From JBGTFE01 sp049799955 (GTDB taxonomy: Bacteria > Acidobacteriota > Blastocatellia > Pyrinomonadales > Pyrinomonadaceae), in the NCBI GenBank assembly GCA_049799955.1, contig JBARIW010000020.1, positions 11,487 through 75,486 of the forward strand: 64,000 nt of DNA, given 5' to 3'. Every line of letters begins with the position of its first letter. Positions within the stretch are counted from its first letter, which is position 1. Under the pieces are notes generated by a model. It was not told where the DNA came from. It worked only from the letters and a program-made list of their open reading frames with translations, and did no database searches. A program made the translations under genes and the position numbers. Of this stretch, positions 49,792 through 57,808 are shown one piece after another.

Positions 49792-51897
49792 ATGCGTATT
49801 CGTGTTTTGCTGAAACTAAAATTCAGTTTTGTAATAATCAGTTTTTTTATATTAATGCTTGGAATGAGCGATAGTGTGTTTGCTCAAAAAGTCAGGCTTC
49901 GCGCGCAGCTTGACCCTATTTCAAGAATGACTCCGCTTCCTTCGTGCGCTTCGAGCAATCTCAAATATGCTGATATTTTTGCGGACGGGAATATAGCTGT
50001 GCAAGGCAGCTATAACTGTCGCGGCGTATTCATCTATGATATTTCAAATCCGGATGCGCCCGTTCTGTCTTCCTGGTACAATCCCGGAAACAATCAGCAA
50101 TTTCTCGAAGCAATAGTCATTGGCAATCGCGGATATTTCGGAAGCGGAAACGGCGGCGGCGTTCATATTGTCGATTTAACCAATCCCGCCAATCCGGTTT
50201 TGCTCGGAACGGTCAGCACGGCAAACAACGCTTTCTCGTCAATTCACGAAATGGTCGTATTCCGTCAAAACAATCAGGATTATCTGATTGAAAATTTCAA
50301 CGGTTTCTCAAGCAAAATATTAAAAGTTATCAACGTCAGCAATCCTGCCAGTCCTGTTTTCATCCGCGACCTTAATCCGACCGAGACTGCTTGGGTTCAT
50401 GCTGTTCATATTCGCGGAAATCGGATGTTTACCTCTGGTTGGGGAAGCGCGTCAAACCGTGGCAGAACCGAAATTTACGACATATCGAATATTGGAACGC
50501 AAGCGCCGTCGCTTCTCGGTTTTATTGAAGACCAGACGAGCACAACCGCCGGAAACAGTATGCACAGCAGCTGGTCGAGCGAGGACGGCAATTATCTCTA
50601 TAGCTGCCGTGAAACATCCAACGGAAACGGCGATGTTCGCGTTTATAACATTACCAATCCGGCTGTTCCGCTTCTGGTAAAATCTATCGGAATGGTCGCG
50701 TTAGGATTAAATGCCGTTACGCCGCATAATCCGGTCGTGATGGGAAATTATCTGTATGTCGCATGGTATCAGGCGGGAATTCAGGTATTTGATTTAACAA
50801 ATCCTGCCGACCCGAAACGCGTCGGGCAATACGATACTTTTCAATCGACTTTTGCCGCGCCTGTTGATGAACGCAAAAAAGGTGTTTTAGAAACCGAGCC
50901 GTGGGATATGGTCTGCGGCACTACCGGTCGCCAAAACGCGCTCCCGACAACTTATGACGGCAACTGGGCGGTTTTTCCTTTCGCCGGTCAAAATAAAATT
51001 TTAGCGGGCGATTTGAAGAACGGTTTAATAATTTTGGACGCCAGCCAGGTCAGTGCGCCGCTCAAAAATCAGGTTTCTGATTTTGACGGCGACGGCAAGA
51101 CGGATTTTTCGGTTTACTCGCCAAGCACCGGAATGTGGCAAATCGAAAATAGCTCGACCGGCGCTTTCAACACGACTCATTTCGGCATCAGCGAAGACAA
51201 GCTTGTTACGGGCGATTATGACGGCGACGGTAAGGAAGACATTGCCGTTTTCCGTCCTTCGACCGGCATCTGGTATATTCTCAACAGCTCGACCGGCTTT
51301 TTCGCGCAGCAATTCGGTCTGACCGGCGACGTTCCGGTGGCTGGCGATTACGATGCCGACGGAAAAACCGATTTTGCCGTTTTCCGACCTTCAAACGGTC
51401 TTTGGTATATTCAGCAAAGTTCGCTCGGCGTCAGAATCATAAATTGGGGATTAAGCGGCGACAAAGCATTTTCGGGCGATTTTGAAGGCGACGGCAAAGC
51501 CGATTTGGTTATTTACAGACCTTCGACGGGCATCTGGTATATCTCTCTGAGCTCTTCGAGTCAGGCTTTGATTGTCTGGTATGGAATTTCAACTGACAAG
51601 CCGGTTACAGCCGATTTCGACGGCGACGGAAAATCCGAGTTCGCGGTTTATCGTCCGAGCGAAGGAAACTGGTATATTCTAAATCTGGCGACGAATTCGA
51701 GCGCGGTTTATCGTTTCGGTTTAGCTGAAGATATGCCGATTCCGGCGGATTACGACGGCGACGGAAAAGCCGATATTGCGGTTTTCCGTCCGAGCAATAA
51801 TGCCTGGTATCGCCTGAACAGCTCAAACGGAGCGTTCAGCGCGAGAGTCTTCGGGCAAAGCGGCGATACGCCTTCGCCTGCGTCGGTTCAACCGTAG
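49792..51897 (+). CDS. Secreted LVIVD-repeat and FG-GAP repeat protein
   Basis: 701 residues. Signal peptide about 1-32 (FVIISFFILMLGMSDSVFAQ). Residues about 50-420 carry LVIVD-type propeller repeats (GVFIYDISNPDAPVLSS, GVHIVDLTNPANPVLLG, ILKVINVSNPASPVFI, VRVYNITNPAVPLLV, GIQVFDLTNPADPKRVG). Residues about 425-701 carry six to seven FG-GAP modules of 45-46 residues (SDFDGDGKTDFSVYSPSTGMWQI and onward, GDYDGDGKEDIAVFRPSTGIWYI). It is likely an extracellular double-propeller binding protein. GGAG lies eight bases before ATG; the terminator at the end is shared with the convergent gene. Confidence 0.88.
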   Translation: MRIRVLLKLKFSFVIISFFILMLGMSDSVFAQKVRLRAQLDPISRMTPLPSCASSNLKYADIFADGNIAVQGSYNCRGVFIYDISNPDAPVLSSWYNPGNNQQFLEAIVIGNRGYFGSGNGGGVHIVDLTNPANPVLLGTVSTANNAFSSIHEMVVFRQNNQDYLIENFNGFSSKILKVINVSNPASPVFIRDLNPTETAWVHAVHIRGNRMFTSGWGSASNRGRTEIYDISNIGTQAPSLLGFIEDQTSTTAGNSMHSSWSSEDGNYLYSCRETSNGNGDVRVYNITNPAVPLLVKSIGMVALGLNAVTPHNPVVMGNYLYVAWYQAGIQVFDLTNPADPKRVGQYDTFQSTFAAPVDERKKGVLETEPWDMVCGTTGRQNALPTTYDGNWAVFPFAGQNKILAGDLKNGLIILDASQVSAPLKNQVSDFDGDGKTDFSVYSPSTGMWQIENSSTGAFNTTHFGISEDKLVTGDYDGDGKEDIAVFRPSTGIWYILNSSTGFFAQQFGLTGDVPVAGDYDADGKTDFAVFRPSNGLWYIQQSSLGVRIINWGLSGDKAFSGDFEGDGKADLVIYRPSTGIWYISLSSSSQALIVWYGISTDKPVTADFDGDGKSEFAVYRPSEGNWYILNLATNSSAVYRFGLAEDMPIPADYDGDGKADIAVFRPSNNAWYRLNSSNGAFSARVFGQSGDTPSPASVQP

Positions 51898-51918
51898 AAG
51901 CGATTCGAATATAAAAAT

Positions 51919-51960
51919 GAAAACCCGAAGTTACGGCTTAATGCCTGACTTCGGGTTTTT
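51919..51960. terminator. Bidirectional terminator between convergent genes
   Basis: AAAACCCGAAGT pairs with ACTTCGGGTTTTT around a loop of about 16 nt; A and T runs on the two sides suit both strands. Confidence 0.88.
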
Positions 51961-51966
51961 AGTTGT

Positions 51967-52539
51967 TCAGTGATGTTTTGAAGCGAGATTTTCTCTGCCC
52001 CAGCGCAAAGCCTTGCTCATCCAGACTAATTCTTCTAAAAATCCCTGCACACGCTTTTCATAAGCTTCGTCCAATAATTTCCCGTTTTCATCAAATTTCT
52101 GCCGGACGCCCGGGAAATTTAAATCGGCAAACGTTACCGCTAAACCGAGTTCACGAACCATCGTGACCAGAGCTTCAATCACGCGCGTTCCGCCCCACGA
52201 ACCTGCCGAAACGCCGACCAGCGCGACCGCTTTGTGGATATATTCCTTCAAAAGCAAGTCCAGAATGCTTTTTAAAATGCCCGGATAACCGTGATTATAT
52301 TCGGGCGAAACGATTACCAGAGCGTCGGCGCGAATTATCGCGTCGCGCCATTCGGGAAACAAATCTTTTATCTCCGTTCCGTAATCGTCGCGCGGCAATT
52401 CGAAATCGCGCGCATCGAAAAGCTGCGTCTCGATTTCCTCGTGCGCCTGCATTTTGGAAAAAACCCATTCGGCAACATGCCTGCTTTGCCTGTCTTTCCG
52501 GTTTGTTCCGAGTATGATTGGAACGAATAATTTATCCAT
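51967..52539 (-). CDS. NAD(P)H-dependent FMN reductase
   Basis: 190 residues. Flavodoxin-like fold with the FMN phosphate loop ILGTNRKDRQSRHVAEW (residues 9-25), the family hallmark VSPEYNHGYPGILKSILDLL (near 78-97) and GVSAGSWGGTRVIEAL. Such enzymes reduce FMN, quinones, azo compounds or chromate with NAD(P)H. It is probably single-gene: its start has GAGGTAAAATT just upstream, and the promoter region to the right holds an unrelated terminator and a small gene. Confidence 0.9.
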   Translation of the reverse strand: MDKLFVPIILGTNRKDRQSRHVAEWVFSKMQAHEEIETQLFDARDFELPRDDYGTEIKDLFPEWRDAIIRADALVIVSPEYNHGYPGILKSILDLLLKEYIHKAVALVGVSAGSWGGTRVIEALVTMVRELGLAVTFADLNFPGVRQKFDENGKLLDEAYEKRVQGFLEELVWMSKALRWGRENLASKHH

Positions 52540-52613
52540 AATTTTACCTCCGGCTGAAAATATACTCTTTCACTTTAAAGTAAGCGACGTGAAAGATTTA
52601 TTCCAATTTGCAA

Positions 52614-52643
52614 ATAAAAAAAAGGAAGCAGAAGCTGCTTCCC
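52614..52643 (-). terminator. Minus-strand intrinsic terminator
   Basis: On the minus strand GGAAGCAG-CTT-CTGCTTCC is followed by a run of T. It lies downstream of the 40-residue membrane gene and upstream of the FMN reductase gene, so it defines a separate small transcript. Confidence 0.8.
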
Positions 52644-52767
52644 AAAGAACAAAAATGTTCGAATTTGCATCGTTCGCAAATAAATAACCGCAAAAAATAT
52701 GCGGAAAAACACGAAAGAGATAAATTCTTTTTCACGTTTTTCTAACCATTTTACGGCTTCAAAATCA

Positions 52768-52890
52768 CTAACAGCGCACAAAACCGAGCAAATAAAACAC
52801 AATCAGAAAAATAACAATCGTCGATAAACAACCGCCGCCCCATTTGTAAGCCGCCGCTCCGGCTAGAATTCCTCTAAGTGGTCCCTGCAT
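52768..52890 (-). CDS. 40-residue single-span membrane protein
   Basis: The frame MQGPLRGILAGAAAYKWGGG continues CLSTIVIFLIVFYLLGFVRC and then stops. A Gly-rich N-terminal part is followed by one strong membrane helix (about residues 21-38). It has an excellent ribosome binding site (AAGGAG nine bases before ATG) and its own downstream terminator, which together make a real small gene likely despite its size. The family is unknown. It lies between the FMN reductase and TMEM175-type genes, all on the minus strand, but transcript boundaries suggest a separate or short unit. Confidence 0.65.
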   Translation of the reverse strand: MQGPLRGILAGAAAYKWGGGCLSTIVIFLIVFYLLGFVRC

Positions 52891-52991
52891 TTAAATTTTC
52901 TCCTTCCCTTGATATAAATTTGAAAATAATCTGTATAAAATGCATACAAAAAATTTCAGTTACTCAATCGATGGCAAAAGATGTTCCACAA

Positions 52992-53582
52992 TTAATCTAC
53001 AGGACTTTTCTTGTTTATTTTCGATTCGATACGTCGGTCGGGAATAAGCCACATCAGCGCGACAAGCGCATAGAGCGCGTCGGAAATCCACTGATTTACA
53101 AAGGCTAAAATTATCGCCGCGATATAGATGAGCGGTGAGATTTTGCCCTTCAAATCGTTGCCGAGCGCGGCTTTCAGATTAGCGTTTGCTTCGTGTGCGG
53201 CGACAATTTGATTTTGCAGAATATAATAAGCGATTGCCGCGCCGAGCAGAACTATGCCGTAAACGGCGGTCGGAAGCGGCGCGAAATGATTTTCGCCCAT
53301 CCAGCCCGTAACGAACGGGACGAGCGAGAGCCAGAACAAAAGATGCAGATTCGCCCACAAAGTCTTGCCGTTAATATGCTTTGTGGCTTGCAGCATGTGA
53401 TGATGATTGTTCCAGTAAATCGCCAGATAAATAAAGCTCAGAACATACGTAACAAACACCGGAAAAAGCGGTTGCAGCGCTTCCAAGTCCGTCCCGTGCG
53501 GAATCTTCAGCTCCAAAATCATAATCGTAATCAGAATTGCAATCACACCGTCGCTGAATGTTTCAAGCCTTGCTTTATCCAT
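52992..53582 (-). CDS. TMEM175-family (DUF1211) potassium channel-like protein
   Basis: 196 residues, six membrane spans. It begins MDKARLETFSDGVIAILITIMILEL, with the diagnostic RxxxFSDGV motif of bacterial TMEM175 proteins on helix 1, which lines the pore and sets K+ selectivity. IYWNNHHHMLQATKHIN after helix 3 is also typical. In bacteria these tetramerise into leak-type potassium channels. It is three bases downstream of the proS stop codon, so it is cotranscribed with proS. Confidence 0.92.
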   Translation of the reverse strand: MDKARLETFSDGVIAILITIMILELKIPHGTDLEALQPLFPVFVTYVLSFIYLAIYWNNHHHMLQATKHINGKTLWANLHLLFWLSLVPFVTGWMGENHFAPLPTAVYGIVLLGAAIAYYILQNQIVAAHEANANLKAALGNDLKGKISPLIYIAAIILAFVNQWISDALYALVALMWLIPDRRIESKINKKSPVD

Positions 53583-53585
53583 CTT

Positions 53586-55058
53586 TTAATAAGACCGTGC
53601 AAATACGACACGTTTATTTGAAGGTTTGCCCGAATAAACGTCTGTTCCTTCTTCTTCTTCTGCATCCAGAGGAATACATCGAATCGTCGCTTTGGTTTCG
53701 GTTTTGATTTTTTCTTCGGTTTCAGCCGTCCCGTCCCAATGCGCGAGGATGAAGCCGCCTTTTTCGATTCGGGCTTTGAAATCTTCCCATGTATCGACAC
53801 GAAATATGTTTTCTTCGCGGAAATTCAAGGCTTTTTGATAGATGTTTGCCTGAATTTCATCGAGAAGCGCGCTTATATGTCCGGCAATTCCGTCGAGCGA
53901 GCGCGTGTCTTTCGATAAAGTATCGCGCCGGGCGACTTCGACGGTGTTGTTTTCCAAATCGCGCATTCCGACGGCGAGACGGACGGGAACGCCGCGCAAT
54001 TCGTATTCGGCGAATTTGTAGCCGGGTTTATATTTGTCGTCGGCGTCGTATTTTACCGAAACGCCGAGAGATTTCAGCTCGTCGATAACCGGCATGATTT
54101 TTTCGTCAATCTTCGCCAAATCTTCGATTGCGCGATATATCGGCACAATGACGACCTGAATCGGCGCGAGCTTTGGCGGCAGCACCAGACCATTATCATC
54201 GGAATGAGCCATAATCAGTGCGCCCATCAGCCGCGTCGAAACGCCCCACGATGTCGCCCACGCGTATTCGAGCGTATTTTCCTTATTAACGAACTGAACA
54301 TCGAAAGACTTCGCAAAATTCTGTCCTAAAAAGTGTGAAGTTCCCGACTGCAAAGCTTTTCCGTCCTGCATCAGGGCTTCGATGCAGTATGTCTCGACCG
54401 CGCCGGCAAAGCGTTCACTGGCAGTTTTGACGCCTTTAATGACCGGCATCGCCATCCAATTTTCGGCAAATTCGGCGTAAACTCCGAGCATCTTTTCGGT
54501 TTCTTCGACGGCTTCGGCTTCGGTCGCGTGCGCCGTGTGTCCTTCCTGCCATAGAAATTCGGCGGTTCGCAGAAAGATGCGCGTGCGCATTTCCCAGCGC
54601 ACGACGTTGCACCATTGATTTACCAAGATAGGCAGATCGCGCCACGACTGAATCCAGTTTTTGTAAGCGTTCCAGATTATCGTCTCAGATGTCGGGCGAA
54701 TGATTAATTCTTCTTCGAGCTTCGCGTTTTCGTCAACGATTAAGCCTTTGCCGTTCGGATTCGATTTCAGACGATAATGCGTTACGACAGCGCATTCTTT
54801 GGCAAAACCTTCGGCGTGTTCTTCTTCTTTTTCGAGAAAAGATTTCGGGACAAACAGCGGAAAATACGCGTTTTGATGACCTGTCGCCTTGAACATATCG
54901 TCCAAGGCGCGCTGCATCTTTTCCCAAATCGCATAGCCGTAAGGCTTGATGACCATACAGCCGCGCACGGCTGAGTTTTCCGCCAAATCGGCGCGCTTGA
55001 CGATTTCGTTATACCATTCTGAATAATTTTCGCTTCGTTTCGGTAATGCTTTGCTCAT
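53586..55058 (-). CDS. proS: Prolyl-tRNA synthetase, short (archaeal/eukaryotic) type
   Basis: 490 residues. Class II synthetase lacking the bacterial editing insertion. Motif 1 region GCMVIKPYGYAIWEKMQRALDDMFKATGHQNAYFPLFVP; motif 2 RWEMRTRIFLRTAEFLWQEGHTAHAT; motif 3 in the TSWGVSTRLMGALIMAHSDDNGLVLPPKLAP block. The C-terminal anticodon-binding and zinc-type domain ends with VFARSY. The WQEGHTAH sequence and ending are typical of the type found in Bacteroidetes, Thermus and archaea. It is divergent from the proline dehydrogenase gene across a palindrome. Confidence 0.97.
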   Translation of the reverse strand: MSKALPKRSENYSEWYNEIVKRADLAENSAVRGCMVIKPYGYAIWEKMQRALDDMFKATGHQNAYFPLFVPKSFLEKEEEHAEGFAKECAVVTHYRLKSNPNGKGLIVDENAKLEEELIIRPTSETIIWNAYKNWIQSWRDLPILVNQWCNVVRWEMRTRIFLRTAEFLWQEGHTAHATEAEAVEETEKMLGVYAEFAENWMAMPVIKGVKTASERFAGAVETYCIEALMQDGKALQSGTSHFLGQNFAKSFDVQFVNKENTLEYAWATSWGVSTRLMGALIMAHSDDNGLVLPPKLAPIQVVIVPIYRAIEDLAKIDEKIMPVIDELKSLGVSVKYDADDKYKPGYKFAEYELRGVPVRLAVGMRDLENNTVEVARRDTLSKDTRSLDGIAGHISALLDEIQANIYQKALNFREENIFRVDTWEDFKARIEKGGFILAHWDGTAETEEKIKTETKATIRCIPLDAEEEEGTDVYSGKPSNKRVVFARSY

Positions 55059-55067
55059 AAATAAATT

Positions 55068-55168
55068 TCACCACAGAGACATAAAACCAAAATGATAAAG
55101 CAAAATGGAAAAAGAAACAATTTATAAAATCTTTCTCTTTCTTACTCTGTGTCTGCGGTGTCTCTATG
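55068..55168. repeat. Degenerate CACAGAGAC/GTCTCTGTG palindrome in a divergent gap
   Basis: TTTCACCACAGAGACATAAA is mirrored imperfectly by ACTCTGTGTCTGCGGTGTCT. The core is longer and more diverged than in other members. It lies between proS and proline dehydrogenase starts. Confidence 0.65.
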
Positions 55169-55182
55169 ATAAATTATTTCTA

Positions 55183-56364
55183 ATGAGCGATTTCAAGTTA
55201 AACTTTCAGGACACGAAAACCGCGTTTGCCGACAAAACTACCGCCGACCTTAATGAAAAATACCGCATTTTCAAATTGTTTAACTCGGATTTGCTTGTGG
55301 ACATCGGGACGAAAGCGACCGCGTTTGCGCTCAAAATCGGCTTACCTGTTAAAGGTTTGATAAAAGATACGATTTTCAAACAGTTCTGCGGCGGCGAAAC
55401 TATCGAAGAATGCCAACCGACGATTGAAAAGCTCGGCGCGGCGCATATCGGCACGATTCTCGATTATTCGGTCGAAGGACAATCGACCGACGAAGTTTTT
55501 GACAGCACAAAAAATGAGATTCACCGCACGATTACGAGAGCCAAAGAAGATGAATTCGTCCCGTTCGCCGTCTTCAAGGTTACGGGCATCGCGCCTTTCG
55601 AGCTTCTTGAAAGAATCAGCAACAACAGCGAGCTTTTGAAAAGAGACGTTGACGAATGGGAAAAAGCGAAAGCGCGCGTCGTCGAGCTTTGCACATACGC
55701 GCACTCGCTCGAACAGCCCGTTTTTATCGACGCGGAAGAGTCCTGGATTCAACAGGCGGTCGATGATTTGGCGACGGGAATGATGGAACAGTTAAACGCG
55801 GAAAAGCCGGTTATCTTTAACACGATTCAGCTTTACCGCAAGGACAGGCTCGAATTTCTCAAACAGGCGCACGAAAAAGCGAAAGCCGGAAATTATATTC
55901 TCGCCGTCAAGCTCGTTCGCGGCGCGTATATGGAAAAAGAGCAGGCGCGCGCCGAAGAATTTGACTATCCATCGCCGATACAGGATTCGAAGGAGGCGAC
56001 CGACCGCGATTTCGACGCGGCGATTGAATATTGTCTCGACAATGTTGACGAAATCGCCTTCGTCGCCGGAACGCACAACGAAAAATCAGTCCAGCTACTG
56101 GCGCAAAAGATGGAAGAAAAGAAAATAGAACACAATCATCCGCACATATTCTTCTCGCAGCTTTACGGTATGAGCGACAATCTTTCATATGTTCTGGCTG
56201 ATAACAAATATAACGTCTCAAAATACGTTCCCTACGGACCTGTGAAGGACGCCGTTCCATATCTGATTCGACGCGCCAAAGAAAATTCGTCCGTCATGGG
56301 ACAAATGAGCCGCGAGCTCGATTTGATTGACAAGGAACTGAAAAGAAGAAAAATTGATAATTGA
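55183..56364 (+). CDS. Proline dehydrogenase
   Basis: 393 residues from ATG; the longer frame is the translated palindrome. It is an FAD-dependent TIM barrel that oxidises proline to pyrroline-5-carboxylate. Diagnostic motifs are VFIDAEESWIQQAVDDLA, NTIQLYRKDRLEFLKQAHEKA, LAVKLVRGAYMEKEQARAEEF, VAGTHNEKSVQLLAQKM, FSQLYGMSDNLSY, NVSKYVPYGPVKDAVPYLIRRAKENSSV. This is the monofunctional type; no P5C dehydrogenase gene is in the window. The last residues and stop (KIDN*) come from the GATAATT palindrome that follows. Confidence 0.95.
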   Translation: MSDFKLNFQDTKTAFADKTTADLNEKYRIFKLFNSDLLVDIGTKATAFALKIGLPVKGLIKDTIFKQFCGGETIEECQPTIEKLGAAHIGTILDYSVEGQSTDEVFDSTKNEIHRTITRAKEDEFVPFAVFKVTGIAPFELLERISNNSELLKRDVDEWEKAKARVVELCTYAHSLEQPVFIDAEESWIQQAVDDLATGMMEQLNAEKPVIFNTIQLYRKDRLEFLKQAHEKAKAGNYILAVKLVRGAYMEKEQARAEEFDYPSPIQDSKEATDRDFDAAIEYCLDNVDEIAFVAGTHNEKSVQLLAQKMEEKKIEHNHPHIFFSQLYGMSDNLSYVLADNKYNVSKYVPYGPVKDAVPYLIRRAKENSSVMGQMSRELDLIDKELKRRKIDN

Positions 56365-56424
56365 TAATTGATAATTGATAATTAAGAATTGGTTTTCATT
56401 ATCAATTATCAATTATCAATTAAT
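56351..56424. repeat. Iterated GATAATT palindrome providing a stop codon
   Basis: Tandem AATTGAT words, core AAGAATTGGTTTTC, tandem ATTATCA words. The first word encodes the C-terminal IDN and the TGA of proline dehydrogenase. Confidence 0.88.
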
Positions 56425-56428
56425 TTTT

Positions 56429-56896
56429 ATGTTTTGCCCGAAATGCGGAATCGCAGACCAGAAAGAAAATTCTTATTGCCGAAAGTGCGGCGAGTTTCTG
56501 CCTGATTTAAATAAGATTACAAAGAATAGTTTCGGCGGAGACACGCCGCAGGAGAATGTTCGTTCGATAAGCTCTTTAAGTCTAATCGCCAGCGTCGTCT
56601 CGCTTCTGGTTGCCATCTCGATGTACGCGACGAATCACAGCGTCCCGTTTGTCCTGCATCTGGCGGCGGCTGTTTTGCTTTGCAACGCCTTCTGGAATCT
56701 TTCAAACTTTTACGTCGTTCGAAAGCTCGCCGCCCGATTAAATCAAAAACGAGACTATACGGGCGAACAACAAATTTTGCCCGAAAACAAATCGGATTCG
56801 TCTCAAATGAAGTTGCCGAAAGCCGATACAAACGAATTTATAACACCCGACAGCATAACGGAAAACACGACGAGGAAACTGAAAACTGAAAATTGA
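56429..56896 (+). CDS. Zinc-ribbon membrane protein, unknown
   Basis: 155 residues from the first ATG after the palindrome. The N-terminal zinc ribbon is complete (MFCPKCGIADQKENSYCRKCGEFL: CxxC-x12-CxxC). It is followed by two hydrophobic segments (LSLIASVVSLLVAISMYAT and VPFVLHLAAAVLLCNAFWNL) and a hydrophilic Thr/Asn-rich tail. The last residues (KLKTEN*) fall in AACTGAAAACTGAAAATTGA repeat sequence. It probably senses or recruits partners through the ribbon; function unknown. Confidence 0.75.
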   Translation: MFCPKCGIADQKENSYCRKCGEFLPDLNKITKNSFGGDTPQENVRSISSLSLIASVVSLLVAISMYATNHSVPFVLHLAAAVLLCNAFWNLSNFYVVRKLAARLNQKRDYTGEQQILPENKSDSSQMKLPKADTNEFITPDSITENTTRKLKTEN

Positions 56897-56971
56897 TAAT
56901 TGATAATTGATAATTGATAATTGGAAGACTCTTTCTTAATTATCAATTATCAATTATCAATTATCAATTAT
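56890..56971. repeat. Iterated GATAATT palindrome (core GGAAGACTCTTTCTT, copy A)
   Basis: Tandem ATTGATA words, core GGAAGACTCTTTCTT, tandem TTATCAA words. It lies between convergent genes and supplies the stop codon of the zinc-ribbon gene. The identical core occurs at 61561-61629. Confidence 0.88.
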
Positions 56972-57327
56972 CGAAGTCCCAGCAGTAATCTGACTGACAA
57001 ATCCGAAACTTTGCGTTCCGCGTTTTTCTTCCAATCTTCAAAGGGCTTTAATTCCGCATCGTTTAAAGGCTCGTTCTTCATCCGCGCCGTTTGCGTGCTT
57101 TCAAAAGCGCGGTTCGTGAGCGCCAGATGCGGTTTGTTAATCGTTAAAGCGGAAGAATTTTCAAGCGCCGCGTCAGCCGAATCGATATCAAGAAACATCT
57201 CGTTATAAGCCGCCAGATGCCAGACCTTTTCGCCCGCATCTTCCTCAATCGCCAGTATCCGCAAAAGCACATACGCGCTTTCGATTTGAAATATTAAAAA
57301 ATCACCCGCCTGAAAATTCTGAGACAT
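56968..57327 (-). CDS. Conserved-looking soluble protein, unknown
   Basis: 119 residues: N-terminal small beta-barrel-like part (MSQNFQAGDFLIFQIESAYVLLRILAIEED), middle VWHLAAYNEMFLDIDSADAALEN, and a C-terminal helical end (ALTNRAFESTQTARMKNEPLND....ERKVSDLSVRLLLGLR). It has no signal peptide, membrane span or known catalytic motif. The regular hydrophobic pattern and intact frame between two repeat elements support a real gene. Family not recognised. Confidence 0.7.
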   Translation of the reverse strand: MSQNFQAGDFLIFQIESAYVLLRILAIEEDAGEKVWHLAAYNEMFLDIDSADAALENSSALTINKPHLALTNRAFESTQTARMKNEPLNDAELKPFEDWKKNAERKVSDLSVRLLLGLR

Positions 57328-57334
57328 AATAATA

Positions 57335-57400
57335 AAAGTCTAAAGTCTCAAGCCCCAAGTCTCAAGTCGAAAAGCCCCGGACTTAAGACTTGAGACTTAG
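57335..57400. repeat. Iterated AAGTCTC/GACTTGAG palindrome in a divergent gap
   Basis: AAAGTCTAAAGTCTCAAGCC and CCAAGTCTCAAGTC are mirrored by GGACTTAAGACTTGAGACTT. It is positioned between divergent gene starts, upstream of the Bell-like gene. Confidence 0.8.
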
Positions 57401-57454
57401 AAATATGCTAGAATGTTGGCGCAAATTCTAATCCCGAATCTTAGGAGATAAACA

Positions 57455-57805
57455 ATGCTTATAGAAACCGTCGCAGCGTATATCGCGTTAGAGATAGCCA
57501 GCGGATTCCTGAAAGAGCACGGCAAAGAAATTTATCACAAGGCAAAAGGCTTGTTAACGCCCGGAGAAATAACGACTCTCGGTCTGCTTGAACAATATCC
57601 CGACAGCCAAAAGCTTCAAGGCGAAGTCGCCGCCGCCCTCGAAACGCATCTTCAATCAAATCCCGCCGCCGCCGAAGAATTAAGCGAATTGGTAAATCAG
57701 CTCAAAGCCGCATCAAACAAAACAAGCTATAACTACCAGCAAGGCGAAACGAATATTAACATTCAAAACAGCGAAGGCTCACGAATAGACCTCAATAAAA
57801 AATAA
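57455..57805 (+). CDS. Bell-like small helical protein with C-terminal NIQNS amyloid-type motif (putative cell-death effector)
   Basis: 116 residues. The N-terminus is a hydrophobic/amphipathic helix (IETVAAYIALEIASGFLKEHGKEIYHKAKGLL), then TTLGLLEQYPDSQKLQGEVAAALETHLQSNPAAAEELSELVNQL, a helical bundle layout (L..LE..P......V...L...L..NP..A..L..L). This layout is characteristic of bacterial Bell-domain proteins, proposed membrane-acting death effectors. After a Gln/Asn-rich spacer comes NINIQNSEGSRIDL, a short beta-arch-type sequence. The next gene, three bases away, starts with the matching SYNIQNSPNASINI. By analogy with described Bell/BASS pairs, the motif would transmit activation by templated aggregation. 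The function is inferred; no toxicity is shown. Confidence 0.55.
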   Translation: MLIETVAAYIALEIASGFLKEHGKEIYHKAKGLLTPGEITTLGLLEQYPDSQKLQGEVAAALETHLQSNPAAAEELSELVNQLKAASNKTSYNYQQGETNINIQNSEGSRIDLNKK

Positions 57806-57808
57806 GTT

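Noticed and set aside
52575..52802. 75-codon minus-strand frame in the gap right of the FMN reductase gene
   Set aside because: It reads through an intrinsic terminator and overlaps the better-supported 40-residue membrane gene in another frame.
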